Positions 46,773 to 54,771 of a DNA stretch of 64,000 nucleotides are shown piece by piece (position 1 is the stretch's first letter; each line of letters opens with the position of its first letter). Origin of the DNA: JAOPZW01 sp963851295 (lineage in GTDB: Bacteria > Actinomycetota > Thermoleophilia > Solirubrobacterales > Solirubrobacteraceae); NCBI GenBank assembly GCA_963851295.1, contig CAWKOS010000003.1, positions 62,001 through 126,000 on the forward strand, written 5' to 3'. The notes under the pieces were generated by a model that saw nothing but the letters and a program-made list of their open reading frames with translations, was not told the origin of the DNA and did no database searches. Position numbers and translations under genes: made by a program.

Positions 46773-47519
46773 TCAGGCGGCCAGGCGGCGCTCGGGCTCG
46801 ATGCCGTGCTCGAGCAGGGCCCGCGGCGCCGCCGCCACCAGGCGCTCGGCGTCGGCCGCGGCCACGCCGTGCTCGCGCAGGACCGCGACCGCGGCCCCGA
46901 GGACCGGGACGCGGCCGACCGGCAGGTGGGCATCGGAGGCGATGACGCTCGCCCTGCCGGCGCGCACCAGCTCGAGGCCGGCGGCGCGTGGGCCCTCGCC
47001 GTGGAAGCCCGTGAGCGAGGAGCCGTTGACCTGGACGCGGTCGCCGGCCTCGAGCATGCGCTCGAGCGCCTCGGGCGACTGCATGACGACCGGCGAGCGC
47101 TCGGGGTGGCCGACGAGCAGACCGAAGCCGCGCTCGCGCAGCTCGTCCGCGGCGGCCTCGAAGTCGGTGAGCTCGCCGGTGCCCGGCAGCGGCGCCTCGA
47201 GCAGCACCCAGCGCCGCCCAGCAGGGCCGTGGGAGACCGTGGCGAGCGCCGCGTCGTCGAGGGCGGCGACGTCGTCCCAGGCCAGCTCGGCGCCCGAGAG
47301 GAGCTCGAGGTCCACGCGCTCGCGGCCGAGGGCCGCGCGCAGCTCGCGCACGCGCTCGGGGATCTCCGCGGCGTCGACGAACGCCGCGTGCGGGGTGCAG
47401 GTCACGACGCCCGTGCCGTCCCGCGTCGCGGCGCGCGAGAGCTCGATCGCGGTGGCGAGATCGGGTGGCCCGTCGTCGACGCCGGGCAGCAGGTGGAAAT
47501 GCAGGTCGACGCGCTCCAT
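46773..47519 (-). CDS. PHP-domain phosphohydrolase (CpsB/CapC-like)
   Basis: A 248-residue PHP-fold metal hydrolase. The N-terminus VDLHFHLLPGVDDGPPD carries the HxH metal ligands. Further landmarks are TPHAAFVDA, LLSGAELAWDD, LVGHPERSPVV near residue 140 and SDAHLPVGRVP near 210. The pattern is that of bacterial tyrosine phosphatases CpsB/YwqE, which act on capsule kinases. No kinase or capsule gene adjoins it, so the substrate is open. The ATG at 47519 is fixed by TACGGT exactly six bases upstream. Confidence 0.82.
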   Translation of the reverse strand: MERVDLHFHLLPGVDDGPPDLATAIELSRAATRDGTGVVTCTPHAAFVDAAEIPERVRELRAALGRERVDLELLSGAELAWDDVAALDDAALATVSHGPAGRRWVLLEAPLPGTGELTDFEAAADELRERGFGLLVGHPERSPVVMQSPEALERMLEAGDRVQVNGSSLTGFHGEGPRAAGLELVRAGRASVIASDAHLPVGRVPVLGAAVAVLREHGVAAADAERLVAAAPRALLEHGIEPERRLAA

Positions 47520-47525
47520 GCCTTC

Positions 47526-47531
47526 ACCGTA
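47526..47531 (-). promoter_or_regulatory. TACGGT -10 hexamer for leaderless PHP gene
   Basis: TACGGT on the minus strand ends exactly six bases before the ATG at 47519, as in the cysE, 3825 and 5716 cases. No Shine-Dalgarno is present. Confidence 0.45.
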
Positions 47532-47617
47532 GAGCACGCCAAGGCGCCCGCCGACGCCCTTCACGGCTCCTTCACCCCTGGCACCGCCGTCCGCGGGCGC
47601 CATACACTCATCGCGCC

Positions 47618-49285
47618 TTGGACGAGCGCGAGCAGGAGCGGATTCGCAGCATCCGGCCCAGCGAGGGGCAGGTCGTGCTCGGCACCGCGGGGGATCCGGC
47701 CGAGATCCTCCCGCCCAACCTGCTGGCGCACGTCTACCGGCTCGCCGACCCCGCGCTCTCAGAGCTCGCGCTCGAGCCGCTGCTCAACGAGCTGCTGACC
47801 CGCGTCAAGGAGATCCTCCACGTCGACACGGTGGCGATCCTGCTCATCGACGAGCTCGGCGCGGAGCTCGTCGCGCGCGCGGCCAAGGGCCTGGAGGAGG
47901 AGGTCCGCCAGGGGGTGCGGATCCCCATCGGCCGCGGCTTCGCCGGCCGCATCGCCGCCGAGCGCGCCGCGATCTTCATCGCCGACGTCGACCACGCCGA
48001 CGTCCTGAACCCCATCCTGCGCCTCACCGGTATCCGCTCCCTGCTCGGCGTGCCGCTGATCGTCGAGGGCGAGGTGATCGGCGTGCTGCACGTCGGCTCG
48101 CTCACCCCGCGCGAGTTCACCGACTCCGACGCCGCGCTGCTGCAGCTCGCGGCCGCCCAGGCGGCGCCCGCCATCGACCGCGCCCGCCTCTTCGACGCCC
48201 TCGACCGCGAGCACCGCAGCGCCGTGGCGCTGCAGCGCAGCCTGCTCCCCGAACGGCTGCCCGACCTCGTCGGCGTCGAGGTCGCCGCCCGCTACCTGCC
48301 CGCCCGCGACGAGGTCGGCGGCGACTGGTACGACGCGATCGACCTGCCCGGGGACCTGATCGGGGTCGCCATCGGCGACGTCGCCGGGCACGGGGTGCGC
48401 GCCGCCGCGCTCATGGGACAGCTGCGCACCGGCCTGCGCGCCTACGCGCTGGAAGGCCATCCCCCCGCCGAGACCCTCAAGCGCCTGGACCGCCTGTTGC
48501 AGAGCACCCGTGAGCGCGGCATGGCCACCGTCGGCTACGCCGTCCTCGACACCGCCAACGGCGAGCTGCGCTACGCGAGCGCGGGGCACCTGCCCCCGAT
48601 CCTGATCGCCTCCGGGCAGGGCGCGCAGCTGATGGAGGTCCCCAAGGCGCCGCCCCTCGGGACGCTCCCCTTCCCGGGCTATAGCGAGGCCGAGGTCACG
48701 CTGGCTCCCGGCGACGCGCTCCTGCTCTACACCGACGGGCTCATCGAGCGCCGCGGCGAGCCGCTCACCGCCGGCCTCGAGCGCCTGCGGATGACGGTCG
48801 GCACTCCGACCTCGGCCGACGCCCTGTGCACGCGCATCGTCAAGTCCCTCGTCCCCGCGGGCGGCGGCGAGGACGACATCGCGCTCTTCGCGCTGCGGAG
48901 CCTGCCCGTCGAGCACAACCTGCTGGTGCGCTTCGCCGCCGACGCGGAGGTGCTCTCGGGCATCCGCCAGACGCTGCGCCGCTGGCTGCACGCCCACGGG
49001 GCGCGGCCCGAGGACGTCGCGGCGCTCACGCTCGCGGTCGGCGAGGCGTGCGCCAACGCCATCGAGCACGCGTACGCGCCCGGGCCCGCCACGTTCGAGC
49101 TCCACGCCGTCCACGAGGCGGGGCTCGTGACCCTGACCGTCCGCGACACGGGCAGCTGGCGGCCGCCGCGCGGCGAGCACCGGGGCCGCGGGCTGAAGAT
49201 GATCGAGGCGGCGGTGGACGAGGTCGACGTCCGCTCCACCGACGCCGGAACGGAGGTCCTCATGCGCCAGAGGCTGGCCTCATGA
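47618..49285 (+). CDS. GAF - PP2C (SpoIIE/RsbU) phosphatase - RsbW-like kinase fusion
   Basis: A 555-residue partner-switch signalling protein. A GAF sensor domain lies at about residues 45-190 (GRGFAGRIAAERAAIFI, LLGVPLIVEGEVIGVLHVGS). The PP2C phosphatase at about 200-430 keeps its metal aspartates (DEVGGDWYDA, GDVAGHG, LYTDGLIER, GGEDDIALF). The last 120 residues form a GHKL anti-sigma kinase domain (GEACANAIEHAY, VRDTGSWRPP, HRGRGLKMI). It can in principle both phosphorylate and dephosphorylate the STAS antagonist encoded next. The start is inferred as TTG at 47618, since TACACT lies nine bases before it; upstream codons read into antisense of the PHP gene. Confidence 0.88.
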   Translation: MDEREQERIRSIRPSEGQVVLGTAGDPAEILPPNLLAHVYRLADPALSELALEPLLNELLTRVKEILHVDTVAILLIDELGAELVARAAKGLEEEVRQGVRIPIGRGFAGRIAAERAAIFIADVDHADVLNPILRLTGIRSLLGVPLIVEGEVIGVLHVGSLTPREFTDSDAALLQLAAAQAAPAIDRARLFDALDREHRSAVALQRSLLPERLPDLVGVEVAARYLPARDEVGGDWYDAIDLPGDLIGVAIGDVAGHGVRAAALMGQLRTGLRAYALEGHPPAETLKRLDRLLQSTRERGMATVGYAVLDTANGELRYASAGHLPPILIASGQGAQLMEVPKAPPLGTLPFPGYSEAEVTLAPGDALLLYTDGLIERRGEPLTAGLERLRMTVGTPTSADALCTRIVKSLVPAGGGEDDIALFALRSLPVEHNLLVRFAADAEVLSGIRQTLRRWLHAHGARPEDVAALTLAVGEACANAIEHAYAPGPATFELHAVHEAGLVTLTVRDTGSWRPPRGEHRGRGLKMIEAAVDEVDVRSTDAGTEVLMRQRLAS

Positions 49286-49638
49286 CCGAGCCGCTCGCCG
49301 ACGTCCGCTTCGAGCGCGCCGACGGGATCGTCGTCGCCCACCTCCAGGGCGAGGTCGACATGTCCAACGCCGACGAGCTCGGCGCCGCCATCAGCGGGGA
49401 GCTCGGCAACGCGGCGATGGCCGTCGTCGTCGACCTGAGCGAGGTGAGCTACCTCGACAGCGCCGGCATCCACGTCGTCTTCGAGCTGCGCGCGCGGGTG
49501 CAGAGTCGCGGCCAGGACATCCGCCTCGTCGTCGTGCCCGACTCGCCGATCGCGAGCGCGCTTGACTACGCCGACGTGCCGCGGACGATCGGCGTCGCCC
49601 CCACGGTCGCGGACGCGCTGGCCGCGCTCGGGGGCTGA
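49282..49638 (+). CDS. STAS-domain anti-sigma factor antagonist
   Basis: A 118-residue SpoIIAA/RsbV-like protein. Its phosphorylatable serine is in VSYLDSAGIHVVFELRARV (Ser near residue 58), preceded by the QGEVDMSNADEL signature. Unphosphorylated, it would bind the anti-sigma kinase and free a sigma factor. Its ATG overlaps the stop of the phosphatase/kinase gene (ATGA), so the pair is made together. The target sigma factor is not in the window. Confidence 0.93.
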   Translation: MTEPLADVRFERADGIVVAHLQGEVDMSNADELGAAISGELGNAAMAVVVDLSEVSYLDSAGIHVVFELRARVQSRGQDIRLVVVPDSPIASALDYADVPRTIGVAPTVADALAALGG

Positions 49639-49653
49639 GCTGGCGCGGCGCCG

Positions 49654-50439
49654 CTAGGCCGCGGGCGCCGAGGGCTCGCTCGCCTCGGCTGCGGCCGCGC
49701 CGCCGCCGGCGTCGGCGTCGGCCTCGGCCTCGACCTCGGCGTCGGCCTCGACCTCGGCGTCGGCCTCGGCCTCGGGGGCCGCGTCGGCGACCGGCGCCGC
49801 CGCGACATCGGCTCCGTCTCCGCCGCCGGCGCCGTTCGCGGCGTCCTGCTCGCCGCCCTCTTCGCCCTCGTTGCCCAGCGAGCCGCTGAGGACGGCCTTG
49901 GAGGGCCCGAGCAGCATCGTCATGTTGCGCCCGTCGAGGTTCGGACGCTGCTCGATGATGGCGAGGTCGGTGAGCTCCTCGGCCAGGCGGTCGAGGATCA
50001 TCGTCCCGCGCTCGGGGTGGGTGACCTCGCGCCCGCGGAACATGATGGTGATCTTCACCTTGTCCTTGTGGCGCAGGAAGCGCTCGACGTGGCGCTTCTT
50101 GGTCGCGTAGTCCTGCTCAGCGATCTTCGGGCGGAACTTGATCTCGCGGATCGTGATCTGCTGCTGGTGCTTGCGCGCGGCCTTCTGCTTCTGGGACTGC
50201 TCGTACTTGTACTTCGAGTAGTCCAGGACGCGGCACACCGGCGGGCGCGCCTCGGGGGCGACCTCGACCAGGTCCAGGTCGCGCTCCTGCGCGTACCGCA
50301 GGGCCTCGTCGGTGCGCATGACACCGATCTGCTTGCCGTCCTCGCCGATGACACGGACCTCGGGAACGCGGATGCGCTCGTTGATCCTGGTGCTGTCGCG
50401 CTCGGGCGGACGCCGGTCGAACCGTCGAGGAACCGGCAC
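49654..50439 (-). CDS. infC: Translation initiation factor IF-3 with acidic C-terminal tail
   Basis: Binds the 30S subunit and checks start codon pairing. The 261 residues comprise the N-domain (INERIRVPEVRVIGEDGKQIGV, LDLVEVAPEARPPVCRVLDY), the linker YKYEQSQKQKAARK, and the C-domain (KEIKFRP-like IREIKFRPKIAEQDY, KVKITIMFRGREVTHPERG). A tail of about 75 residues rich in Ala, Glu and Asp follows, longer than usual. The GTG at 50439 is 18 codons upstream of the conserved core. IF-3 genes often start with rare codons, so a later start is possible. It is separated from rpmI-rplT by a block of unrelated genes. Confidence 0.95.
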   Translation of the reverse strand: MPVPRRFDRRPPERDSTRINERIRVPEVRVIGEDGKQIGVMRTDEALRYAQERDLDLVEVAPEARPPVCRVLDYSKYKYEQSQKQKAARKHQQQITIREIKFRPKIAEQDYATKKRHVERFLRHKDKVKITIMFRGREVTHPERGTMILDRLAEELTDLAIIEQRPNLDGRNMTMLLGPSKAVLSGSLGNEGEEGGEQDAANGAGGGDGADVAAAPVADAAPEAEADAEVEADAEVEAEADADAGGGAAAAEASEPSAPAA

Positions 50440-50506
50440 TTAGATCTGTGGGCCGCGACTCAAGAAGTGTGCGGCGCTGTCGCGAACGAGTCGATCAACG
50501 CGGGCC

Positions 50507-50512
50507 AGTATA
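50507..50512 (-). promoter_or_regulatory. TATACT -10 element for infC
   Basis: TATACT reads on the minus strand about 67 bases before the infC GTG. It lies just downstream of the DUF192 gene stop at 50518. The transcript would begin near 50500 and carry a leader of about 60 bases, long enough for the feedback structures known for infC. No clear -35 is seen. Confidence 0.45.
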
Positions 50513-50517
50513 GCCGC

Positions 50518-50868
50518 CTACGCCGTATCCAGCGCGCGGGCGAAGCGATCGCCCTCGCCCGCACGCGTCTCGACCACCGATCTGGCGCGTACGCACAAGC
50601 GGATCCGGCGCGGCGCCACGTCGCGGTCCACGCGCACCACGCGCCCGCGGCGTCCCAGCCAGACGAGGTCCAGGGCGAAGCGCATGCCGAAGGTGTGCAC
50701 GGAGTTGCACTTGACGATCCGCAGGGCGTGGTCGGCCGGCATCGGCGTCATCTTCGCCAGCCCGCGCCGGCGCTCGCCGAAGGCCCGCGCGACGTGGAGC
50801 ACGCCCGCTCCGTCGAGGTCGTCGGCGGCCAGCCCGCCGAGCCGCCGCTCCCAGTCCTCGTCGCTCAC
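50518..50868 (-). CDS. DUF192 family protein
   Basis: A 116-residue protein. The DUF192 core is at about residues 45-110: ALRIVKCNSVHTFGMRFALDLVWLGRRGRVVRV, then RSVVETRAGEGDRF. The CxSxHTFGM motif and the WL-x-x-x-G-VV pattern are diagnostic. The family's function is unknown; it is often found beside Tad pilus genes in Actinobacteria. The GTG at 50868 is 16 bases after the stop of the TadG-like fusion gene on the same strand. It closes the pilus locus. Confidence 0.85.
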   Translation of the reverse strand: MSDEDWERRLGGLAADDLDGAGVLHVARAFGERRRGLAKMTPMPADHALRIVKCNSVHTFGMRFALDLVWLGRRGRVVRVDRDVAPRRIRLCVRARSVVETRAGEGDRFARALDTA

Positions 50869-50884
50869 GCGAGGACCTGCGTCC

Positions 50885-52231
50885 TCACGCCAGGCCCTGC
50901 ATCCGGGCGCAGTCCCAGTTGCGGGGGCCGCCGGGCGAGTTCCACAGCCTCGCGGCCAGGCGGTCCTGCTCCTCCTTTGAGGCCTGGTAGGCCTCGGGCG
51001 TCGAGCCGCCCATGGCCCGCCACGTCGACGGGATGAACTGGTAGTAGCCCGAGGCGCCCGCCGAGTTGGGCGGGAGGTTGCGCCCGCCCGACTCGCAGGC
51101 CACGACCGACCACGGGATCGCCCACGGGCCGCCGGGGCCGACCGAGGTGCCCGGCAGCGAGAAGTCGCCGCCGCTCCACGGCACGAGCTTGACCGCGTAG
51201 GTGGCGAAGCCGAAGCCGCCGAAGCCACCGCCACCGCCGCCGCCGAAGCCGCCTCCACCGCCGCCACCGCCGGTGCCGCCGCCGCACTCGCCTTCGCTGA
51301 GCAGCGAGAAGTGCTCGGGCTCCTTGGCGTTGATGCGCCCGAGGTGGCAGAGGCCGAGGCTGTCGGAGATCGCGTCGAGCGCCCCCTGGTCGACGGCGGC
51401 CACGTCGATCGCCGTGCCGTGGTTGTGGGCCGACTGGCCGGGCGCCGCGCATGGCTTGTCGGGGGGCAGCGAGGCGCACAGCTGCGCCTGCCACGCCGCG
51501 GTGCGGAAGGCCGAGCTCAGACGCAGCGGGTGGCCGAGCTTGTCCTCGGCCTTGGCGATGACGACCTGCATCGCGAGCTGGAGGTCGGCGACGTCGGGGA
51601 TCCCGTCGCCGTTGCCGTTGCCGCAATAGGAGCGCAGCGCCGAGCCCGCGCCGACCTTGACCCCGGCCGCGTCCTCGATCTTGCCGATGTCCCCGGAGCT
51701 CAGGCAGTTGCTGCCGCCGCTGGCGCCCCCGCCACCGCCGCCTCCGCCGCCGCCACCACCGCCGCCGAAGCCGATCGGGCTCGAGTACCCCACCCCGAGC
51801 GACGCCCGCGCCCGCGCCTCGCCGTGGGCGCCCTCCTTGCCCGCGATCGTTCCGGAGATCTCGTCGTTGCCCTTGGCGATGACCTTCACGTCGTAGCCGT
51901 CGAGCGTGCAGTCGCCCGGGTCGATGTGGGCGCGGTTGCGCAGCGCGTAGACCTCGGCCTGGGCGCAGATGATCGGCAGGCTCGCGAGGAGCGCGACCGG
52001 CGACAGGCCCTCGGGGCCCGCGGCCTCGATCTCGCGCTTGACCTGGACCTCGCCGGCGAGCGCGGCGGCGTCGGCGGCGGTCTGCACGCGCGACTTGAAG
52101 GTCGCGGCGGCGCCGACCTGGAAGAAGGTGAAGGCCAGCACGACGGCGGCAAAGAGGATCGCGCAGAAGACAGGCAGGTACTGGCCGTCCTCGGCCCGCG
52201 CGGCCTTGGCCGCGCCAGCGAGGCGCCCCAT
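50885..52231 (-). CDS. TadG-like pilus protein fused to M15/VanY peptidase and lytic transglycosylase domains
   Basis: A 448-residue three-part protein. Residues 1-150 resemble TadE/G proteins: a short basic leader, GQYLPVFCAILFAAVVLAFTF as membrane helix, then VQTAADAAALAGE. A poly-Gly linker (155-169) leads to a D,D-carboxypeptidase-like domain (175-315) with the zinc motif S267-x-H269-x(2)-G272-x-A-x-D276 and E306-H307. A second poly-Gly linker (317-339) leads to a transglycosylase domain (365-448) with catalytic Glu380 (VVACESGGRN) and ASGYYQFIPSTWRAMGG. It would sit on the outer membrane face and open the cell wall for the pilus. The ATG overlaps the stop of the small pilin gene. Confidence 0.88.
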   Translation of the reverse strand: MGRLAGAAKAARAEDGQYLPVFCAILFAAVVLAFTFFQVGAAATFKSRVQTAADAAALAGEVQVKREIEAAGPEGLSPVALLASLPIICAQAEVYALRNRAHIDPGDCTLDGYDVKVIAKGNDEISGTIAGKEGAHGEARARASLGVGYSSPIGFGGGGGGGGGGGGGGASGGSNCLSSGDIGKIEDAAGVKVGAGSALRSYCGNGNGDGIPDVADLQLAMQVVIAKAEDKLGHPLRLSSAFRTAAWQAQLCASLPPDKPCAAPGQSAHNHGTAIDVAAVDQGALDAISDSLGLCHLGRINAKEPEHFSLLSEGECGGGTGGGGGGGGFGGGGGGGFGGFGFATYAVKLVPWSGGDFSLPGTSVGPGGPWAIPWSVVACESGGRNLPPNSAGASGYYQFIPSTWRAMGGSTPEAYQASKEEQDRLAARLWNSPGGPRNWDCARMQGLA

Positions 52232-52404
52232 CAGGGCGTGATCGCGTCCAGCGCGCTGTTGATGACGTGGACGATCTTGTCGCCGATCCCCGGCGCCGCG
52301 GCCACGACCAGCGTCACCAGGACGACCACGAACGCCATCGCGCCGAGCCATTCGACGAAGGTCTGCCCCGTCTCGTCGGCGGGGTTGTGCAGGCGGCGCA
52401 GCAT
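52231..52404 (-). CDS. Flp-like pilin, 57 residues
   Basis: A short class III (Flp) prepilin-like protein. The leader MLRRLHNPADETG ends in the Gly before the expected cleavage. The mature part starts QTFVEWLGAM and continues in a hydrophobic helix, then an amphipathic GIGDKIVHVINSALDAITP tail. Glu at position +5 is conserved as in Flp, but the canonical Tyr at +6 is Trp. The ATG at 52404 is preferred over an upstream ATG because it gives a normal short leader. The stop overlaps the TadG-like start (TGATG). Confidence 0.8.
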   Translation of the reverse strand: MLRRLHNPADETGQTFVEWLGAMAFVVVLVTLVVAAAPGIGDKIVHVINSALDAITP

Positions 52405-52459
52405 CGCGTACCGGGCCGAGCGTACCCCGCGCCCGCCCCGCCGGCCATGGCCTGGGGGG

Positions 52460-52500
52460 CTCATCCGTGGCCTGGGCCGGCCCAGGCGGCCTCTGGGCCC
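52460..52500 (-). promoter_or_regulatory. Conserved hairpin + GATGAG element, copy B
   Basis: On the minus strand the hairpin GGCCCAG...CTGGGCC (loop about 7 bases) is followed by a CC-rich spacer and GATGAG (52465-52460). Inside it is the perfect palindrome CCTGGGCCGGCCCAGG (52471-52486). It lies between the stop of the four-helix protein gene and the small pilin gene. It matches copies at 54772-54846 and 57127-57200, less fully because the downstream CCCGTGCG is missing. Confidence 0.45.
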
Positions 52501-52506
52501 CCCTGC

Positions 52507-52914
52507 TCATTCCAGCCGGCGCCCGATCGCCGCGGCCCCCGCGAGCGCCCCGCCCGCGACGACGACGGCCTCGACCAGCGCGCCGAACACGCCCGCGGCC
52601 GACGGCGTGGCCATCGCGGCGCCCGCGACGACCGCGACGGCGGTCGGGCCCGCGGCGCCCGCGAGCACGGCGGCGCGCGCCGTCTCGGCGCCGCCGAGGG
52701 CCGCCTGCCAGGCGCCGATGGCCGCGCCGAGGCCGGCGGCGACGGCGCCGATGGCCAGCAGCGCGAGCGTGCGCGTGATGCCGCTGGCCGCGGCGTCCCA
52801 GTCGGGGCCGGCGGTCCCGAGGACGGCGAAGACCACGCCGAGGAGCACGACGAGCGCGACGAAGGCGCACGCGAGCGCCGAGACCACGCCGCGGACCGCC
52901 GCCACGGCCGTCAT
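52507..52914 (-). CDS. Small integral membrane protein of the pilus locus
   Basis: A 135-residue Ala/Val/Gly-rich protein with about four membrane helices (for example FVALVVLLGVVFAVLG and LALLAIGAVAAGLGAAIG). The family is not recognised. The ATG at 52914 overlaps the stop of the lipoprotein gene (ATGA), so the two are coupled. It probably works with the lipoprotein in the pilus locus, but the sequence gives no function. Confidence 0.7.
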   Translation of the reverse strand: MTAVAAVRGVVSALACAFVALVVLLGVVFAVLGTAGPDWDAAASGITRTLALLAIGAVAAGLGAAIGAWQAALGGAETARAAVLAGAAGPTAVAVVAGAAMATPSAAGVFGALVEAVVVAGGALAGAAAIGRRLE

Positions 52915-53480
52915 CCGCGCACCTGCAGCGAGTCGAGGATCTCGCGCACGCGCGAGCGGTCGACGTCGGCGGCCGCGACGGCCACGAACATGCTGACCGC
53001 CAGGCGCTTGTCGCTGATGCTCAGCAGGTCGAAGGTGCGGACCTTGGTCCCGTCCTGGGCGGGGACCTCGGCCTCGATGAGCCGCGCTGCCTTGGCGCCG
53101 GCGACCTCGGCCTTCTTGTTGGAGAGCACGCGGCGCCCGACGAACTGCGTCTTGGAGCTGAGCTCGTTGACCTGCACGAGCCCGTCGATGCCCGAGTGGT
53201 AGTCCGGCGTGGCGCCGACGACGACGTCGGGGCGCTGGCCGGCGGTGCCGGCCGGCCCGATCGTCTCGGCCACGAGCTCGTTGGTGCTCGCCTGCGAGCG
53301 CGGCTTGCGGACCTCGACCTGCCACGCGGCCGGATGGGCGAAGCTGAAGTAGCGCGTCTCGGAGCGCTTGAAGCCGTCGGGCGTCGCGGCCTTGTCTTCG
53401 CCGCCGCCCCCGCATGCCGTCAGCGCCGCGACGGTCGCGACGAGCGTCCCTGCCATCAGTGCTCGACCTAGCGCTTGCAT
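52911..53480 (-). CDS. Lipoprotein of the pilus locus
   Basis: A 189-residue lipoprotein. The leader MQALGRALMAGTLVATVAALTAC has a lipobox (LTAC, Cys at about residue 23), then a Gly-rich spacer. The mature domain looks like a LpqN/PsbP-like fold: RSETRYFSFAHPAAWQVEV, VVGATPDYHSGIDGLVQVNEL, then EIL-DSLQV at the end. That fold is common in actinobacterial surface lipoproteins. The ATG at 53480 lies inside the end of the large pilin-like gene (13-base overlap). An upstream ATG is discounted because it would displace the lipobox. Confidence 0.78.
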   Translation of the reverse strand: MQALGRALMAGTLVATVAALTACGGGGEDKAATPDGFKRSETRYFSFAHPAAWQVEVRKPRSQASTNELVAETIGPAGTAGQRPDVVVGATPDYHSGIDGLVQVNELSSKTQFVGRRVLSNKKAEVAGAKAARLIEAEVPAQDGTKVRTFDLLSISDKRLAVSMFVAVAAADVDRSRVREILDSLQVRG

Positions 53481-54757
53481 GACGCCGACTGCGTCCACCC
53501 TGTCTGCGGGCTCCAGTCCCACGCCTGGATGAGGTCTGCCCGGTTGCCCTCATATCCCCCTTCGATGCCGAACTCCAAACCGAACTTCGCGTTGGCATCG
53601 AGGCCGTACTTGTCCTGGCTGACCGCGTAGGTTCGCACCTGCGCCTGCCCGTTGTTCATGAACGCGTTGACGAGGTCGTCGGCGCCGCCGAGCGGGTCGC
53701 CCATGAACTGGTCGTACGCGGCGCGGTTGGAGGGGTCGCGCAGGTCGAGGTGCAGCTGCAGCTCGCCGCGCGCGCCGCCGTTCTCCTGGAACTTGACGTT
53801 GCGCAGGAAGTCGCGCGGGTCGCCGGAGAGCGGGATCTTGGGCGAGGTGCCGCTGATCGTGCCCTTGCCGGTGACGTCGACGGCGATCGGCTTGCCGTCC
53901 TTGTCGTAGGTGACCGCGACCTGACCCTCGCCGGCGCCCTCGAGGCCGAGGCCCTCGATGAGCTTGGCCGAGCCGCCGCCCTTGCCGTTGACCTGGAAGT
54001 AGACGGTCTTCGTGTCCTTGGTGTGGTCCCAGCGCACGCCGACGGCGCCCGAGCCCTCGAGGCTCAGCTTGATCCCGCCGAGCGCCTCGGCCTCGCCCTT
54101 GACGTCGCCCGCCACGCCGCCCTGGATGTACTCGATGTCCGGGTCGCCGACGTCGCGGTGCTCGCCGAAGATCGCGGTCCCGATGCTCCCGACGACCGGG
54201 ACGGCGGTGTCGATGGCCGCGTCGCGCAGCTTGTTGCGGATGATGTCGATCTGGTCGTTGGCGCCCTTCTCGTCGTCGAAGACCCACGACGCCCCGTACT
54301 CGCCCTGGCCGACCGCGCCGCCCTCGACGCCCTCGCCGGCGCCGATCGAGCCCTTGCCGGTGTCGACATCGACGCCCCCGCCCGGCGAGCCGAACTCGCC
54401 GCCGAGCTCGCCGCCGCCGATGGCCGTGACGATCCACTTGCCGTCCGAGCGGCGCTGCTTGACGAGCTTGACCTTGCCGCCGCCCTTGACCGAGAAGACC
54501 GTGACCGACGCCTTCAGCTGGCCGTCGCCCTGGCTGACGATGCAGGGCGGCAGGCCGGCCTGCTGATCGGCCGAGCAGCCCCAGTTCTCGCCGGCGATCT
54601 TGCCGAGGAAGGTCTCGACCGTGCACGCGATCTTGGTCGCGACGGGCGGCGACGCGGCCACGACGAGGCCGGCGAGCACCGCCACCAGGGCCATGACGCC
54701 GAGCCACTCGACGTTCGACTGGCCGTTCTGACCCCTGCCACAGAGCCTCCCGCGCAT
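53468..54757 (-). CDS. Large Flp-like protein with 390-residue extracellular domain
   Basis: A 429-residue protein. The N-terminus MRGRLCGRGQNG carries the same prepilin-like site as the small pilins (Gly12 before QSNVEWLGVM) and one helix to about residue 42. It is followed not by a short tail but by about 390 residues: a Cys-containing region (ENWGCSADQQAGLPPC), Gly-rich beta segments, a helix-rich part (DIIRNKLRDAAIDTAVP), a long lipocalin-like or amyloid-like beta region, and a final QSASCKR. No known domain was recognised. It is a candidate tip adhesin or minor pilin. The ATG at 54757 gives the short basic leader expected of prepilins. Confidence 0.78.
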   Translation of the reverse strand: MRGRLCGRGQNGQSNVEWLGVMALVAVLAGLVVAASPPVATKIACTVETFLGKIAGENWGCSADQQAGLPPCIVSQGDGQLKASVTVFSVKGGGKVKLVKQRRSDGKWIVTAIGGGELGGEFGSPGGGVDVDTGKGSIGAGEGVEGGAVGQGEYGASWVFDDEKGANDQIDIIRNKLRDAAIDTAVPVVGSIGTAIFGEHRDVGDPDIEYIQGGVAGDVKGEAEALGGIKLSLEGSGAVGVRWDHTKDTKTVYFQVNGKGGGSAKLIEGLGLEGAGEGQVAVTYDKDGKPIAVDVTGKGTISGTSPKIPLSGDPRDFLRNVKFQENGGARGELQLHLDLRDPSNRAAYDQFMGDPLGGADDLVNAFMNNGQAQVRTYAVSQDKYGLDANAKFGLEFGIEGGYEGNRADLIQAWDWSPQTGWTQSASCKR

Positions 54758-54771
54758 CGTGTCCGGACCAT

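Noticed and set aside
50629..50868. Selection of the long 249-residue frame for the DUF192 gene
   Set aside because: Upstream residues are a shadow of the TadG-like fusion gene; the GTG at 50868 gives a normal length.
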